This document shows, piece by piece, positions 52,927 through 61,966 of a DNA stretch of 64,000 nt; the stretch's first letter is position 1; each line of letters starts with the position of its first letter. The stretch lies in contig JAEZKU010000056.1 of assembly GCA_023436065.1 (NCBI GenBank), positions 4,306 through 68,305 of the forward strand, in the 5' to 3' direction. The notes beneath the pieces are model-generated. The model ran no database searches. It was not told the origin of the DNA and saw nothing but the letters and a program-made list of their open reading frames with translations. Made by a program: the position numbers and the translations under genes. This DNA is from Bacillota bacterium (GTDB lineage: Bacteria > Bacillota > Clostridia > Lachnospirales > Lachnospiraceae).

Positions 52927-53766
52927 GTGAAAGTAGCATTCTGGAGCAATGCCGGTGCGGTTTGCTCAGTATCTCAAAATCTTGCAGCCATTAGTGTTGC
53001 CAGTGTCAATCGTTTTCATTATTCAATCATTGCAATGGAAAATCGCCTACAGAGTCACAATTTGGGTAAAGCATATCATTGTCGAGAAAAATATAATTCT
53101 CATGATTCAGTAGGTACAAATTATTATGATGGTAATGGCATAGAAGGTTTGCTGCGAAAGATCTATCGCGGAGATTATAAACCGGATATTCTTAAGGGTT
53201 ATCTGAAAGAAATCATTCGTAAGCATCTCTATTATATTCCCCAAAGCAAAATAATACATAATGAGATATTCGATTATGAATTTGATCATTGCATCTATTC
53301 TATATTTCAGATGACAGATCAATGTGCTGATATTTGTTTTATAGACACAGCCAGCAACAATAGTCTAAGTACAAAATTCATTCTGGAGGAAGCGGATCTC
53401 ATCGTAATAAATCTATGCCAAAAGGAAAGTGTCCTGAATGACTTTTTTCAAAACTATTCTTCATTAATTCCAAAGGCTGTCTTTATTATCAGTAATTATG
53501 ATCCTAAAGCAAGCAAATGCGGCCTGTCACTTTTTAAAGAAAATCATATTCCTCGTGAGAATATCATTGCTATTCCTTATAATGAACTCTATCATGTCGC
53601 TTATGAAAGCGGTAATGTTCTCGATTTTATCAATGGCAACTATTCCTGTGATATTGATAATCCAAATTATCCGTACATGCAATCTGTCAAAAAGGCAACA
53701 TATATCATTATTCGAAAACTGGAACAAGTTAAAAGGAAAAAGGTGCTTCATCCGTGTGGGAAATAG
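52927..53766 (+). CDS. MinD/ParA-like protein without P-loop lysine (TadZ/CpaE-type), first gene of the Tad-like operon
   Basis: This 279-residue protein starts at GTG behind AAGGAGG. The N-terminal strand and loop 'VAFWSNAGAVCSVSQNLAAI' occupy the place of the deviant Walker A of MinD/ParA ATPases, but the signature and catalytic lysines are missing. A switch II-like strand 'CFIDTASNN' and 'ADLIVINLCQKESVLNDFF' follow. It resembles the third such protein, encoded at 55658. TadZ/CpaE proteins place Tad pili in the cell; this one is probably an inactive or non-ATP-binding version. The next gene overlaps by 13 bases. Confidence 0.65.
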   Translation: MKVAFWSNAGAVCSVSQNLAAISVASVNRFHYSIIAMENRLQSHNLGKAYHCREKYNSHDSVGTNYYDGNGIEGLLRKIYRGDYKPDILKGYLKEIIRKHLYYIPQSKIIHNEIFDYEFDHCIYSIFQMTDQCADICFIDTASNNSLSTKFILEEADLIVINLCQKESVLNDFFQNYSSLIPKAVFIISNYDPKASKCGLSLFKENHIPRENIIAIPYNELYHVAYESGNVLDFINGNYSCDIDNPNYPYMQSVKKATYIIIRKLEQVKRKKVLHPCGK

Positions 53767-53996
53767 CAGCGTTACGGATGTTATTGATTACAATATTGGG
53801 AATACTGCTTTTTCTATTCTTATTAATGATTCTGGGATGTATTGAGGGTAGGTATATAAGAATAAGAAAACGCAAAGTAGCCAGGAATAACAAAAGCACA
53901 CATGTATTTATTTGTACGACTTACATATTATTGTTAGTTGCTACAGTTCTTCTTTGTTTTTATTTCATTGATCAGAGAATAGGGGGCTCAATGTGA
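53754..53996 (+). CDS. Small two-TM membrane protein of the Tad-like operon
   Basis: This 80-residue protein starts at GTG within the previous gene. Two hydrophobic helices, 'MLLITILGILLFLFLLMILG' and 'TYILLLVATVLLCFYFI', flank a short basic loop (IRIRKRKVARNNK). Its stop overlaps the next gene's GTG. I know no family. Gene overlap on both sides supports translation and membership in the machine. Confidence 0.65.
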   Translation: MWEIAALRMLLITILGILLFLFLLMILGCIEGRYIRIRKRKVARNNKSTHVFICTTYILLLVATVLLCFYFIDQRIGGSM

Positions 53997-54952
53997 AACT
54001 TCATAATAGGATGAAAAGGACTACAAAGCAATATATTGTTGTAGCCTTGATCTGTATCGTAGTAATTGGTGGTGCAGCAGCGATAACGTCATATCTTATT
54101 ACAAATCAGATAAAAGCAGAGTACGATTCCTTACTAAAAAAAGCAAAGAGCGATATTAAGGAAAATCAAAGAAGCGTCTATGTCTCGTTGAGGGAAATAA
54201 AGGCAGGAGAAGAGCTATCCAATGATGTTGTGGAGAAAAGAAGAGTGTACTCATCACAATCTCAGGATACCTATATAACGGAGAAGGAGATTGGAACACT
54301 TGCGCTAATAGATATACCGAAGGAGACCTATGTTATGCGCTCGATGGTCACGAAAAATTCCGTGGCATCAGAACTCAGAGAAGTTGAATATCAGGTAATA
54401 TATCTTGGAGGTAATATATTAAGTGGTGATACAGTTGATGTCAGGCTGTTTTTCCCAAATGGAGAGGATTTTATTATTCTTACGAAAAAGATGATCAAGA
54501 ATATAGCCGCTGACAATCAGACTATTTATCTGTGGTTAGCAGAGGAAGAAATCCTGAGAATGTCCAGTGCAATCGTTGATACCTACCTTTATAGCGGAGC
54601 AAAAATATATATTTCAAAATATATAGAACCCAATCTTCAAAACGCTTCTTTCACAACCTACGAGCCAAGTCTGGCTACAATTCAGTTAATCCTGAGTAAT
54701 CCCAATATTATTGAAACTGCTACAAATAACCTCAGTAAAGAAGTGCGTAAGGCGATGGAAAACAGGCAAGCGGACAGCATGAACACTGATGTTAGGAGTA
54801 TAGATTGGAAGCTGAGTCCAAATCAACCTGTAGTCACTGATCATTCTTCTGATTCAAAACAGATAACAGAAAAGGTACAGAGGAGCGAATATAATGAATC
54901 CTACCTGGATGAAGTGGAGAAGAAGGAAGCTGAACTGGATTATGGGCCATGA
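53993..54952 (+). CDS. CpaB/RcpC-like protein with SAF domain
   Basis: The 319-residue protein has an N-terminal TM helix ('QYIVVALICIVVIGGAAAIT'), a short coiled segment, and a SAF-like domain at about 60-125: 'VYVSLREIKAGEELSNDVVE', then 'IGTLALIDIPKETYVMRSMV'. This is the CpaB pattern from Flp/Tad pilus systems, where the protein lies outside the membrane and assists pilus assembly. The last ~80 residues are hydrophilic and probably disordered. It starts at GTG with AGGGGG upstream and overlaps the preceding gene by four bases. Confidence 0.72.
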   Translation: MKLHNRMKRTTKQYIVVALICIVVIGGAAAITSYLITNQIKAEYDSLLKKAKSDIKENQRSVYVSLREIKAGEELSNDVVEKRRVYSSQSQDTYITEKEIGTLALIDIPKETYVMRSMVTKNSVASELREVEYQVIYLGGNILSGDTVDVRLFFPNGEDFIILTKKMIKNIAADNQTIYLWLAEEEILRMSSAIVDTYLYSGAKIYISKYIEPNLQNASFTTYEPSLATIQLILSNPNIIETATNNLSKEVRKAMENRQADSMNTDVRSIDWKLSPNQPVVTDHSSDSKQITEKVQRSEYNESYLDEVEKKEAELDYGP

Positions 54953-54991
54953 AGTAATAAGTAGTAAATGCAGCGGAGGGGATGAGATGAT

Positions 54992-55651
54992 ATGATATGT
55001 GTTGGATTTGCCGGGTGTGAAGCATTTGATATAGTAATTTATTTTAGCAGGACACTTGTGAGGTTAAATTACCCTGTTCTGATTATTGATATTTCGGACT
55101 CAGAGGCGCTGAAGAAAGCAATTTATCATGGAATGGATTTAGATAGCAGCAAAGACATCATAAGTTATCGTAATATACATTATTTACGACGATGCCCACA
55201 GGAAGCTGAACTGCTTCCGTATCAGAAAGGGATTGTTCTCATCAACTATGGCTTTTGTCCACTCAAGGAACTTCCTCTCACATGTGATTCTATATATGTT
55301 GTTATGAATACTTATCCACATATCATTGATAAGATCAAGTCACTATTATCAAACTCGGAGTGGAAGACAGATCAATTTATACTTTTAGTTAGGGAGATCA
55401 TTACACCGGATGACATTGATCGAGTGTCCTCTAAAGTAAAACTTCCTTATGATACCAGAAAATACCATCTATTTCTTGATCATAATGATCATTTCTGTTC
55501 CATTAACTGTCAAACACAACAATCTTTCAGGTTCATAACGCTCTCTTCTTGTATGAAGAAATTCATCATCAGATCAATTCACGATATAATCCCACAAATT
55601 AAAATTAAAAAGATTAAAAAAGCCTTTACTTCGGCAGGGAGGGGGAGGTAG
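54992..55651 (+). CDS. Truncated MinD-like protein lacking a P-loop
   Basis: The 219-residue protein begins 'MICVGFAGCEAFDIVIYFSR' and continues 'LNYPVLIIDISDSEALKKAI', the strand order of MinD/ParA proteins. It has no Gly-Lys-Thr/Ser, so nucleotide binding is unlikely. It ends in a very basic tail (KIKKIKKAFTSAGRGR). It is shorter than the other two family members in this operon. A structural or partner role beside the secretion ATPase is an inference. Confidence 0.55.
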   Translation: MICVGFAGCEAFDIVIYFSRTLVRLNYPVLIIDISDSEALKKAIYHGMDLDSSKDIISYRNIHYLRRCPQEAELLPYQKGIVLINYGFCPLKELPLTCDSIYVVMNTYPHIIDKIKSLLSNSEWKTDQFILLVREIITPDDIDRVSSKVKLPYDTRKYHLFLDHNDHFCSINCQTQQSFRFITLSSCMKKFIIRSIHDIIPQIKIKKIKKAFTSAGRGR

Positions 55652-55657
55652 GTATAA

Positions 55658-56557
55658 ATGAGTAAAATACTATTTTGGTCACCTTATCATGGACAGGGAC
55701 AGACCAGTAATCTATATGTTATTTCCGTAATTATTAGTCTGCTTTATAAAAAGCGAGTATTATTACTACAGACTCACTTTAAAAATAATAACTTTGAAAG
55801 TCCACTGATCGGGTACAATGTCGATAAGGAATCGGAGGATATTGAACTTTTTGAAGATATAGGCATTGATATGGCAATCACTTATAGTAATATGAACAGA
55901 CTGGATAATAAAACACTAGAAAACTGCTGTCTGACATTTTTAGATTCTACTATCCTTATGATGCCGGGAACTAAAACCAGGAGTAAGGAAACCTTTGATA
56001 GGGATATCGGAGGTGCCGTACAAAGGATGTTAATGGCAGCTGACAATTACGTAGACTTGATTTTTATTGACTCAAACAGTAGCGATGATGAACTATCCAT
56101 GCGTCTTATGAGTACAGTTGATATGATAGTTATTAACCTAACCCAGCATAAATACGTTCTTGATAAATTATTTGAAAGGTATGGAAATTATATTACTAAC
56201 AATAATATGGTGTTTTATCTGTTCGGAAACTATGACGATAATTCAGGTTATAATATCTATAATTGCCGAAGAAAATACAGCCAATATATTAAAGTTGGGA
56301 ATTCAGGTGTCATACCCTATTGTACGAAGTATATGGATGCTCAGAATGAAAGCAATGTCTTTCAATTTCTGAAGGAGGGATTAATATATAAAAGGAAGAA
56401 TGTGATCGTATCGAATGTTCAAAATACCCTTTATGATATAAGATATGGAAAATATGCCAGAGACGAGAAGGCAGATTTCTTTCAGAATTCTATACATACA
56501 GCAGATAAAATAACTCGCATGTTGCATATGTCAATGAAACGGAACAATAGGGGGTAG
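55658..56557 (+). CDS. MinD/ParA-like protein with altered P-loop (third of the operon)
   Basis: This 299-residue protein has 'ILFWSPYHGQGQTSNLYVIS' where MinD-type proteins carry KGGxGKT: the Gly spacing remains but both lysines are replaced (H and Q). 'LIFIDSNSSDDE' and 'DMIVINLTQHKYVLDKLF' are aligned with the first MinD-like protein (52927), indicating a duplication. GGGGGAGG precedes the ATG, and the secretion ATPase starts six bases after its stop. Confidence 0.65.
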   Translation: MSKILFWSPYHGQGQTSNLYVISVIISLLYKKRVLLLQTHFKNNNFESPLIGYNVDKESEDIELFEDIGIDMAITYSNMNRLDNKTLENCCLTFLDSTILMMPGTKTRSKETFDRDIGGAVQRMLMAADNYVDLIFIDSNSSDDELSMRLMSTVDMIVINLTQHKYVLDKLFERYGNYITNNNMVFYLFGNYDDNSGYNIYNCRRKYSQYIKVGNSGVIPYCTKYMDAQNESNVFQFLKEGLIYKRKNVIVSNVQNTLYDIRYGKYARDEKADFFQNSIHTADKITRMLHMSMKRNNRG

Positions 56558-56563
56558 AATAGC

Positions 56564-58453
56564 ATGGGTACAGTTGAAAGGATCCTATGTAGTACCCTTG
56601 TTCTGGTATTGGTACTCATAATCTACTATATCTTCAAGGGCAAAACGGAAGAGGATGATAAGGAGGAACAAGTCATTTCGATCCAATTTCTTTGTTCTGA
56701 GATTAAGAATATTATAAATGACATCATAAACATGGACATTGAGGCATTAAGGCTGAACAGAAAAGACTATGAAAGCCGTAGGGTACTCAAGCGAGCGCTA
56801 AGTGATGCTACGAGAAAGTGCTCCCAGGGTGATATTTGTGAGAAAATTATTGTAACAGCCAAAATTAAAAGTTCGCTCACAGGCATTCTCAAAGTGAATG
56901 AGGTTATGATTAACGATGCTATTCCCTTTGACAGACTGGATTTATTAACTACAACGGAAATGTTTGAAATAATGCTGTATCTCCAAAAGAAAAATAGGAA
57001 AAATAATATGTTCCGAGAGATATGTTCCCGGACAGACTTAGATCGGCTTAAAGCAGATGAGAGAGGGTATTATTACGATATCGACGACGAGGATATAAAG
57101 AGGGCATTTCATAAATTGTATCAACCCTTGAGCTATGATGATAAATTAAACATTCTTACCCAGAGGATCTACGAAGAGACATATGGTCTGTCAGTAGTTG
57201 ATCTGCTGGTGATGGAGGATATTTCGATTGACTGTATATCAGGTGGAATATCCGGTATCACGACGGAGGATTATCACTATAGGGAGGAAGAAATCTATAC
57301 GGGTTCCTTTCGGCAGGCAAAGACCTATGAAAGTGTGTATGTAGTTTATTCCGGCAAATCGATTCATTTAAAATTTCTCTCTTTTCAATCGAACGCCGGT
57401 ATTGCAAGGGTATGTAAAAACTTGACGGAACATGGGAGAATGGGACATTTTACCTCGGCGGAAGGTGGTATAAAGACTCATTTGGCTAATGGAAGCCGGG
57501 TAACAGTTTTCAGACCGTATAATGCATCTCAATGGGCATTTTTTATTCGGAAATTCGGCAGTACCTCCAAATTCGAATTAAAGGATCTGATAACAGATAA
57601 AGGATGCCAATATCCGCTCGGAGTGATTAAATGGGCAGTCAAAGGCTGCGTTAATATTGTGTTTTCGGGTGATCAAAATTCCGGAAAAACTACTAATATG
57701 AGAGCGGCAGTCAGGGAAATCGACAGGAGGCAGCAGATTAGAACAATTGAAGCAGATTTTGAGTTATATCTGAACGATTCATACGCTGAGATGAACATTT
57801 TGGGCACGAGACCAAGTACGGAAATGCCGTTTTCGAAATTAATAGAGCTATTAAAGGCTTCTGAGGCTCATACTATTCTTTTTGGAGAAACAGCAAGTCT
57901 GGAGCATGCAAAGCATTTACTTGATCTTCTCCTTGCCGGTACCAAGCGTATTATAACCACGGGACATTGGCCTACCTCAGATGAATTAATATCTTATTTT
58001 GTACTTGCTGAAGGAGGTTATGGAAATGGTGGAAGCGAAGATGTAGAACATATGGTAGCGCGTCTGCTAAACCTTGATGTCCACCATGTGAAGGATAATG
58101 ACGGACACAGATATATCGATAGAATTACAGAAATTATTCCATTTGACAGGGAGAAAAAGGAGGCATCAGAAGCAAAAGGAGTTGAGGGAAAGCTAGATAA
58201 AATAGCGGGGTTTTTAGAGCAATTGACTCGTGGAAAATCTTATTATACAAGGGATATTGTGATATATGAGGCCGGGGAGTATCATATGATCAATCCGATC
58301 AGTAACGAACTCTCCAACTCGATTATGAAACATTTAACTCCTGAGGAAAAAAGCACGTTTCTTGAGTTTAATCATCGGGCAAGGGAGGTGTCAAGACGAA
58401 ATGCTGATCGTTGCTTTGGCAAAGCTCTTTTCAAGAGTCAGATCAATGGATAA
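56564..58453 (+). CDS. TadA/CpaF-like secretion ATPase with an N-terminal TM helix
   Basis: This 629-residue member of the VirB11/GspE superfamily has Walker A 'GDQNSGKTT' at 369-377, an acidic box 'HTILFGETASLEHAKHLLDL' and a His box 'IITTGHWPT'. An upstream Asn/Arg-rich region, 'GHFTSAEGGIKTHLANGSRV' then 'TVFRP', matches the N-terminal-domain/ATPase junction of CpaF. Unusually, it begins with a hydrophobic helix (residues 5-23), whereas typical TadA is soluble. It should power subunit assembly or export. The membrane platform gene overlaps its 3' end by 53 bases. Confidence 0.8.
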   Translation: MGTVERILCSTLVLVLVLIIYYIFKGKTEEDDKEEQVISIQFLCSEIKNIINDIINMDIEALRLNRKDYESRRVLKRALSDATRKCSQGDICEKIIVTAKIKSSLTGILKVNEVMINDAIPFDRLDLLTTTEMFEIMLYLQKKNRKNNMFREICSRTDLDRLKADERGYYYDIDDEDIKRAFHKLYQPLSYDDKLNILTQRIYEETYGLSVVDLLVMEDISIDCISGGISGITTEDYHYREEEIYTGSFRQAKTYESVYVVYSGKSIHLKFLSFQSNAGIARVCKNLTEHGRMGHFTSAEGGIKTHLANGSRVTVFRPYNASQWAFFIRKFGSTSKFELKDLITDKGCQYPLGVIKWAVKGCVNIVFSGDQNSGKTTNMRAAVREIDRRQQIRTIEADFELYLNDSYAEMNILGTRPSTEMPFSKLIELLKASEAHTILFGETASLEHAKHLLDLLLAGTKRIITTGHWPTSDELISYFVLAEGGYGNGGSEDVEHMVARLLNLDVHHVKDNDGHRYIDRITEIIPFDREKKEASEAKGVEGKLDKIAGFLEQLTRGKSYYTRDIVIYEAGEYHMINPISNELSNSIMKHLTPEEKSTFLEFNHRAREVSRRNADRCFGKALFKSQING

Positions 58454-60479
58454 ACGAGCTATAGCTATTCTCTTGATCATCTTAACAGTTTATTTGATTG
58501 CTATGGCTATCTTATTACTGAGGGAAAGAACAAAACGGATGCTGTGGAGAAGTACCCGTGGATATAAGGGTAAGGAAAATCTTTCGGACAGTCTTTTCTC
58601 CCCAGTATACAGAACATTGAAAGCTATTCCCTTTACCAGAACTTATATGGAGAAGCTGTCCTATCAATTTCGTCTGATTTGTCCCTGTGACAGTAAAATA
58701 GTAGCTAAAACTACTGTGGAAGCATGTCTATTATCATTTTGTCTCAGCTTAATTATCTTATTTCTGATTTTCTTTACGAATCCCAAACTTATTACATTGA
58801 TCACCGCCGTCTTCGGAATAATAATTTTGAATAAAGAAATTGTGGGACGAATGGCAAATCATTATGAGATTACACTTGATCAGGAGATACAACACTTAAT
58901 CGAAAATGAAATACATAATTATTATGTAAATTACAGAGTTGATGATGCTTTATATCATTCCATGGATCATTTAAGTTCAAATATGAAGGTAGTTGCTGAA
59001 CAGATTTACCAATTACTGCTTTCTGATGATAAAGAGGCTGCACTGACTGAATATTACGATAATATTCCCAATAAGTATTTAAGGGAATTTGTCAGTTTAT
59101 GTGTTGGGATTGCTGAACGTGGAGATCAGATTATACATGGAAAATTCCTTTTCATAAAAAATCTTGAGAACCTATATGAGCAACTGGAGATAGAGATAGA
59201 TAAGCTTCAAAGGCTGAAGATGGAATTTACCGGTGTCATGGTTGTTGTTATCCTTCCTATATTCTGTATCAATATTGTGAAATGGTTCTGTATTAGTATC
59301 AAGAGTAACATGGACGCTTTCTATTATGGCAAAGAGGGCTTTCTATTGGATATCGCATTACTGGTAATTACTTCGGTTGTCTATACTGTGATGCATAAAA
59401 GCTCGGAATATCGAAGCTTCCATCTATCGAATTATAAATACTTGTATGCTATTGATCGTATACCATTTATTAAGAGAGCCATGAACAATTATTGTGAAAA
59501 GTATGCGACCAGGGTAGAGCGTCTAAAAAGACGACTGAAGAATAATGGATATAACATTAGGGCAAGACATTTTATACTAAGAAGTTATCTGATAGCTGGT
59601 TGTATATTCTTGATTTGTATCTGTATATCTTTGTATCTAAATTGGTCAGGCAGAGAAAAGCTGCTGGTCGTAGATGAGGAGTATATATCCACAATTACCT
59701 CTGCTGCTGATGAGAGTCAATATTCCGAAATGCGAGCTGTTATTGAAGATTATACATCAAAGCTAATTTCACAGAAACAGGGGATAAATGATATCACAGA
59801 AGAGGAGCTTCTTAAGCAGCTTAGGGTAGAGCAGACATTTCCAAATACTATGATTTATGAAGCATTGGCTGAGGAAATTATGCGAAGGATTTCAAGATAT
59901 AAGGCTCAGCATTTTGGGATTTGGGATATGATTTTCAGCCTGATTGTATGCATAGCAGCCTTTTATACACCGGATTTATTAGTGAAATACAGTTCGAGGG
60001 TAAGCAAGGATGCGATGGAGGATGAGGTAAATCAATTTAATGCATTAATTAGTATGCTACTTTACGACAAAAGCATGACCATAAAGCAAATTCTCATCGA
60101 AATGGAGTCATATGCAGTTGTATTTAAGCAGTCAATCAAAACCTGTATTAACGAATTTAATTCCGGGGATATGATGGCTTTACATCAACTAAAGGAAGAT
60201 GAACCATACCCACCGCTTAACAGAATTATTGATAATCTTATACGGTGTGATGATATACCAATGCATGAAGCCTTTCATGAGATTGATATGGAGAGAGAGG
60301 GTTATCTTTCAAAGCGAAGGCTTGCGAATGAAAAATCAATTAAGCGTAGAGCAAACAGAGCTTATCTGCTGGCAGCAGTCCCTCTGATACTGCTTTTTGC
60401 ATATGGAGTAATTCCGACCCTGGTTTCTTCTATGAATGAGATCAGCCAGACACTGGAGATGCTTGGAACGGTATGGTAA
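58401..60479 (+). CDS. Fused TadB-TadC-like platform protein (two T2SSF-type halves)
   Basis: This 692-residue membrane protein appears to contain two platform halves. Residues about 60-350 hold 'YEITLDQEIQHLIENEIHNY' and paired helices near 330. Residues about 400-690 again show a helix pair, 'DEVNQFNALISMLLYDKSMT', and a final helix ending near the C-terminus. In canonical Tad systems TadB and TadC are separate genes. The ATG at 58401 has AGGGAGGTG upstream; a TTG at 58362 and an ATG at 58446 are alternatives. The fusion reading rests on pattern, not on alignment. Confidence 0.68.
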   Translation: MLIVALAKLFSRVRSMDKRAIAILLIILTVYLIAMAILLLRERTKRMLWRSTRGYKGKENLSDSLFSPVYRTLKAIPFTRTYMEKLSYQFRLICPCDSKIVAKTTVEACLLSFCLSLIILFLIFFTNPKLITLITAVFGIIILNKEIVGRMANHYEITLDQEIQHLIENEIHNYYVNYRVDDALYHSMDHLSSNMKVVAEQIYQLLLSDDKEAALTEYYDNIPNKYLREFVSLCVGIAERGDQIIHGKFLFIKNLENLYEQLEIEIDKLQRLKMEFTGVMVVVILPIFCINIVKWFCISIKSNMDAFYYGKEGFLLDIALLVITSVVYTVMHKSSEYRSFHLSNYKYLYAIDRIPFIKRAMNNYCEKYATRVERLKRRLKNNGYNIRARHFILRSYLIAGCIFLICICISLYLNWSGREKLLVVDEEYISTITSAADESQYSEMRAVIEDYTSKLISQKQGINDITEEELLKQLRVEQTFPNTMIYEALAEEIMRRISRYKAQHFGIWDMIFSLIVCIAAFYTPDLLVKYSSRVSKDAMEDEVNQFNALISMLLYDKSMTIKQILIEMESYAVVFKQSIKTCINEFNSGDMMALHQLKEDEPYPPLNRIIDNLIRCDDIPMHEAFHEIDMEREGYLSKRRLANEKSIKRRANRAYLLAAVPLILLFAYGVIPTLVSSMNEISQTLEMLGTVW

Positions 60480-60505
60480 ATTTATAGATGTTAAAGGAGG
60501 ATTAT

Positions 60506-60976
60506 ATGAAAACGAAAAATTCGAGTGGATTGGTAGTAGGTATTGTAATAACTTTATTTGTAATCATTCTATCGGGAGCGGTCATTGTGTGGGGTTCTGG
60601 ATATTTCAATCAGAATAAAAAAACCATGGACAAGAGTACTGCAAAGATTGATAAAACAATCGGTTCAATGACGGATTTTGACTTAACGGTATATGATGGT
60701 AAAAGTATTCAGGGAGATGCGTTGACAGAATTAATTGCTGAGCTTAAAGCGAGTAATACGGCTGTTTCCATTGGAGTGGATACGCTTGATAGCACAGCAG
60801 CTACAAATTATAACTACGAGTATACCTCATCGAATTTAGGTGCATCCGTATCACTCACACCAACGACATCAAAGTCAGAACCATCATATATTAATCCAAA
60901 CGGTACATTTGTTGGTGAAGTTATAAGGAATAAAAATGATGATATTATATATATTCTTTTTACTCAGCAGCCTTAA
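60506..60976 (+). CDS. Small one-TM extracytoplasmic protein, pilin-like position (1)
   Basis: The 156-residue protein has one N-terminal TM helix ('GLVVGIVITLFVIILSGAVI') and a Thr/Ser-rich exported part. It contains 'DLTVYDGKSIQGDALTELI' and ends 'FVGEVIRNKNDDIIYILFTQ'. The same two blocks recur in the next gene, so the two are paralogues. No clear prepilin peptidase motif (G followed by E at +5) is visible. AGGAGG precedes the ATG at 60506. It could be a pilin-like subunit or accessory of the Tad-like machine. Confidence 0.6.
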   Translation: MKTKNSSGLVVGIVITLFVIILSGAVIVWGSGYFNQNKKTMDKSTAKIDKTIGSMTDFDLTVYDGKSIQGDALTELIAELKASNTAVSIGVDTLDSTAATNYNYEYTSSNLGASVSLTPTTSKSEPSYINPNGTFVGEVIRNKNDDIIYILFTQQP

Positions 60977-61024
60977 TTAGCTTTCGATTACCGAATCTGA
61001 TTACGAAAAAGGTAGGAAATATAT

Positions 61025-61486
61025 ATGAAACATAAGAATAGTGAATTACCGGCAAATGCTCTGTTATCTCTTTTTGCAGTAGTGACAGTCGCATGCATTA
61101 TTCTGTACTGCAAGTTAAATATCGATACTTATAAGAGTACTGCGGATAAGATCATGGAGAATTCCGATGAGATGTGCACAGATTATGAAGAGTATGATAT
61201 TGCAAAGTATGATGGCGAGGAGATCAGAGGTAGCCAGGTAATCAATTACATTAAAAAAAATCTGGGAGAATATACTGCTGGGGAAACAGCTCCGATTTAT
61301 ATCAGGGTTGTTACTAAAGTTACCGGTACCGAATTTATGAATGATTACATAAATAATGAGCACATAAAAGATATTAAGAACATTTCGGAAACAGATCACT
61401 ATATTAAGCCAACTGCTATCTTTGATGCTGAAGTGATAAGGTCGGGCAATAAAGTTATTCTGGGAATTTGTTTTACACAGAAGTAA
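61025..61486 (+). CDS. Small one-TM extracytoplasmic protein, pilin-like position (2)
   Basis: The 153-residue protein has an N-terminal helix ('ALLSLFAVVTVACIILYC') and the block 'YDIAKYDGEEIRGSQVINYI', aligned with 'DLTVYDGKSIQGDALTELI' of the preceding protein, and again ends in a strand pair with 'AEVIRSGNKVILGICFTQ'. The family is unknown to me. It follows the first paralogue by 48 bases with AAAGGTAGG-type SD. Confidence 0.6.
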   Translation: MKHKNSELPANALLSLFAVVTVACIILYCKLNIDTYKSTADKIMENSDEMCTDYEEYDIAKYDGEEIRGSQVINYIKKNLGEYTAGETAPIYIRVVTKVTGTEFMNDYINNEHIKDIKNISETDHYIKPTAIFDAEVIRSGNKVILGICFTQK

Positions 61487-61520
61487 TGTAGTACTAATCA
61501 GAAGAGTTAGGAGAGTACTT

Positions 61521-61901
61521 ATGCGATCAGGTCTGACACATATTTTTGAGATGATGATAGGAGCTATTTTATTGGCATTTGGGCTGTATTATCTGGTATC
61601 CCAGGTCAGAACAATGAATCTCATGATTGATAAGGTAAGTAATGAGGTTATAGAGAACCGGGATATATATTGTCAAAGTAATGAAATCACAATTTACGAA
61701 GTGAGTGATGAAGAATTGAATGCAATCATAATGGGATACCGTGAGTATCCCATTCTTATCGATGGGAACCTGATTAAAACCGAAGGGACCGATTATGAAA
61801 CCTACTCATCCTATATTACGGCTTCCAGCTATTCGAAAAGTTATATCTATGATTCACAACATTATATTAAGCAAATAGTATTTAACCGTAAAGGCACTTA
61901 A
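61521..61901 (+). CDS. Small one-TM protein, pilin-like position (3)
   Basis: The 126-residue protein begins 'MRSGLTHIFEMMIGAILLAF', a short leader with Gly then a Glu before a hydrophobic helix. This recalls a type IV prepilin start, but the Glu is at +6 rather than +5. The exported part is Tyr/Ser-rich and ends 'DSQHYIKQIVFNRKGT'. It is a candidate minor pilin; without a visible peptidase gene this is tentative. Confidence 0.55.
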   Translation: MRSGLTHIFEMMIGAILLAFGLYYLVSQVRTMNLMIDKVSNEVIENRDIYCQSNEITIYEVSDEELNAIIMGYREYPILIDGNLIKTEGTDYETYSSYITASSYSKSYIYDSQHYIKQIVFNRKGT

Positions 61902-61966
61902 TCGATTGGTTCATGGATAAATCCTGAAACACTTTTGGTACATTATTGAGCGTAAGGAGGGTTGAA

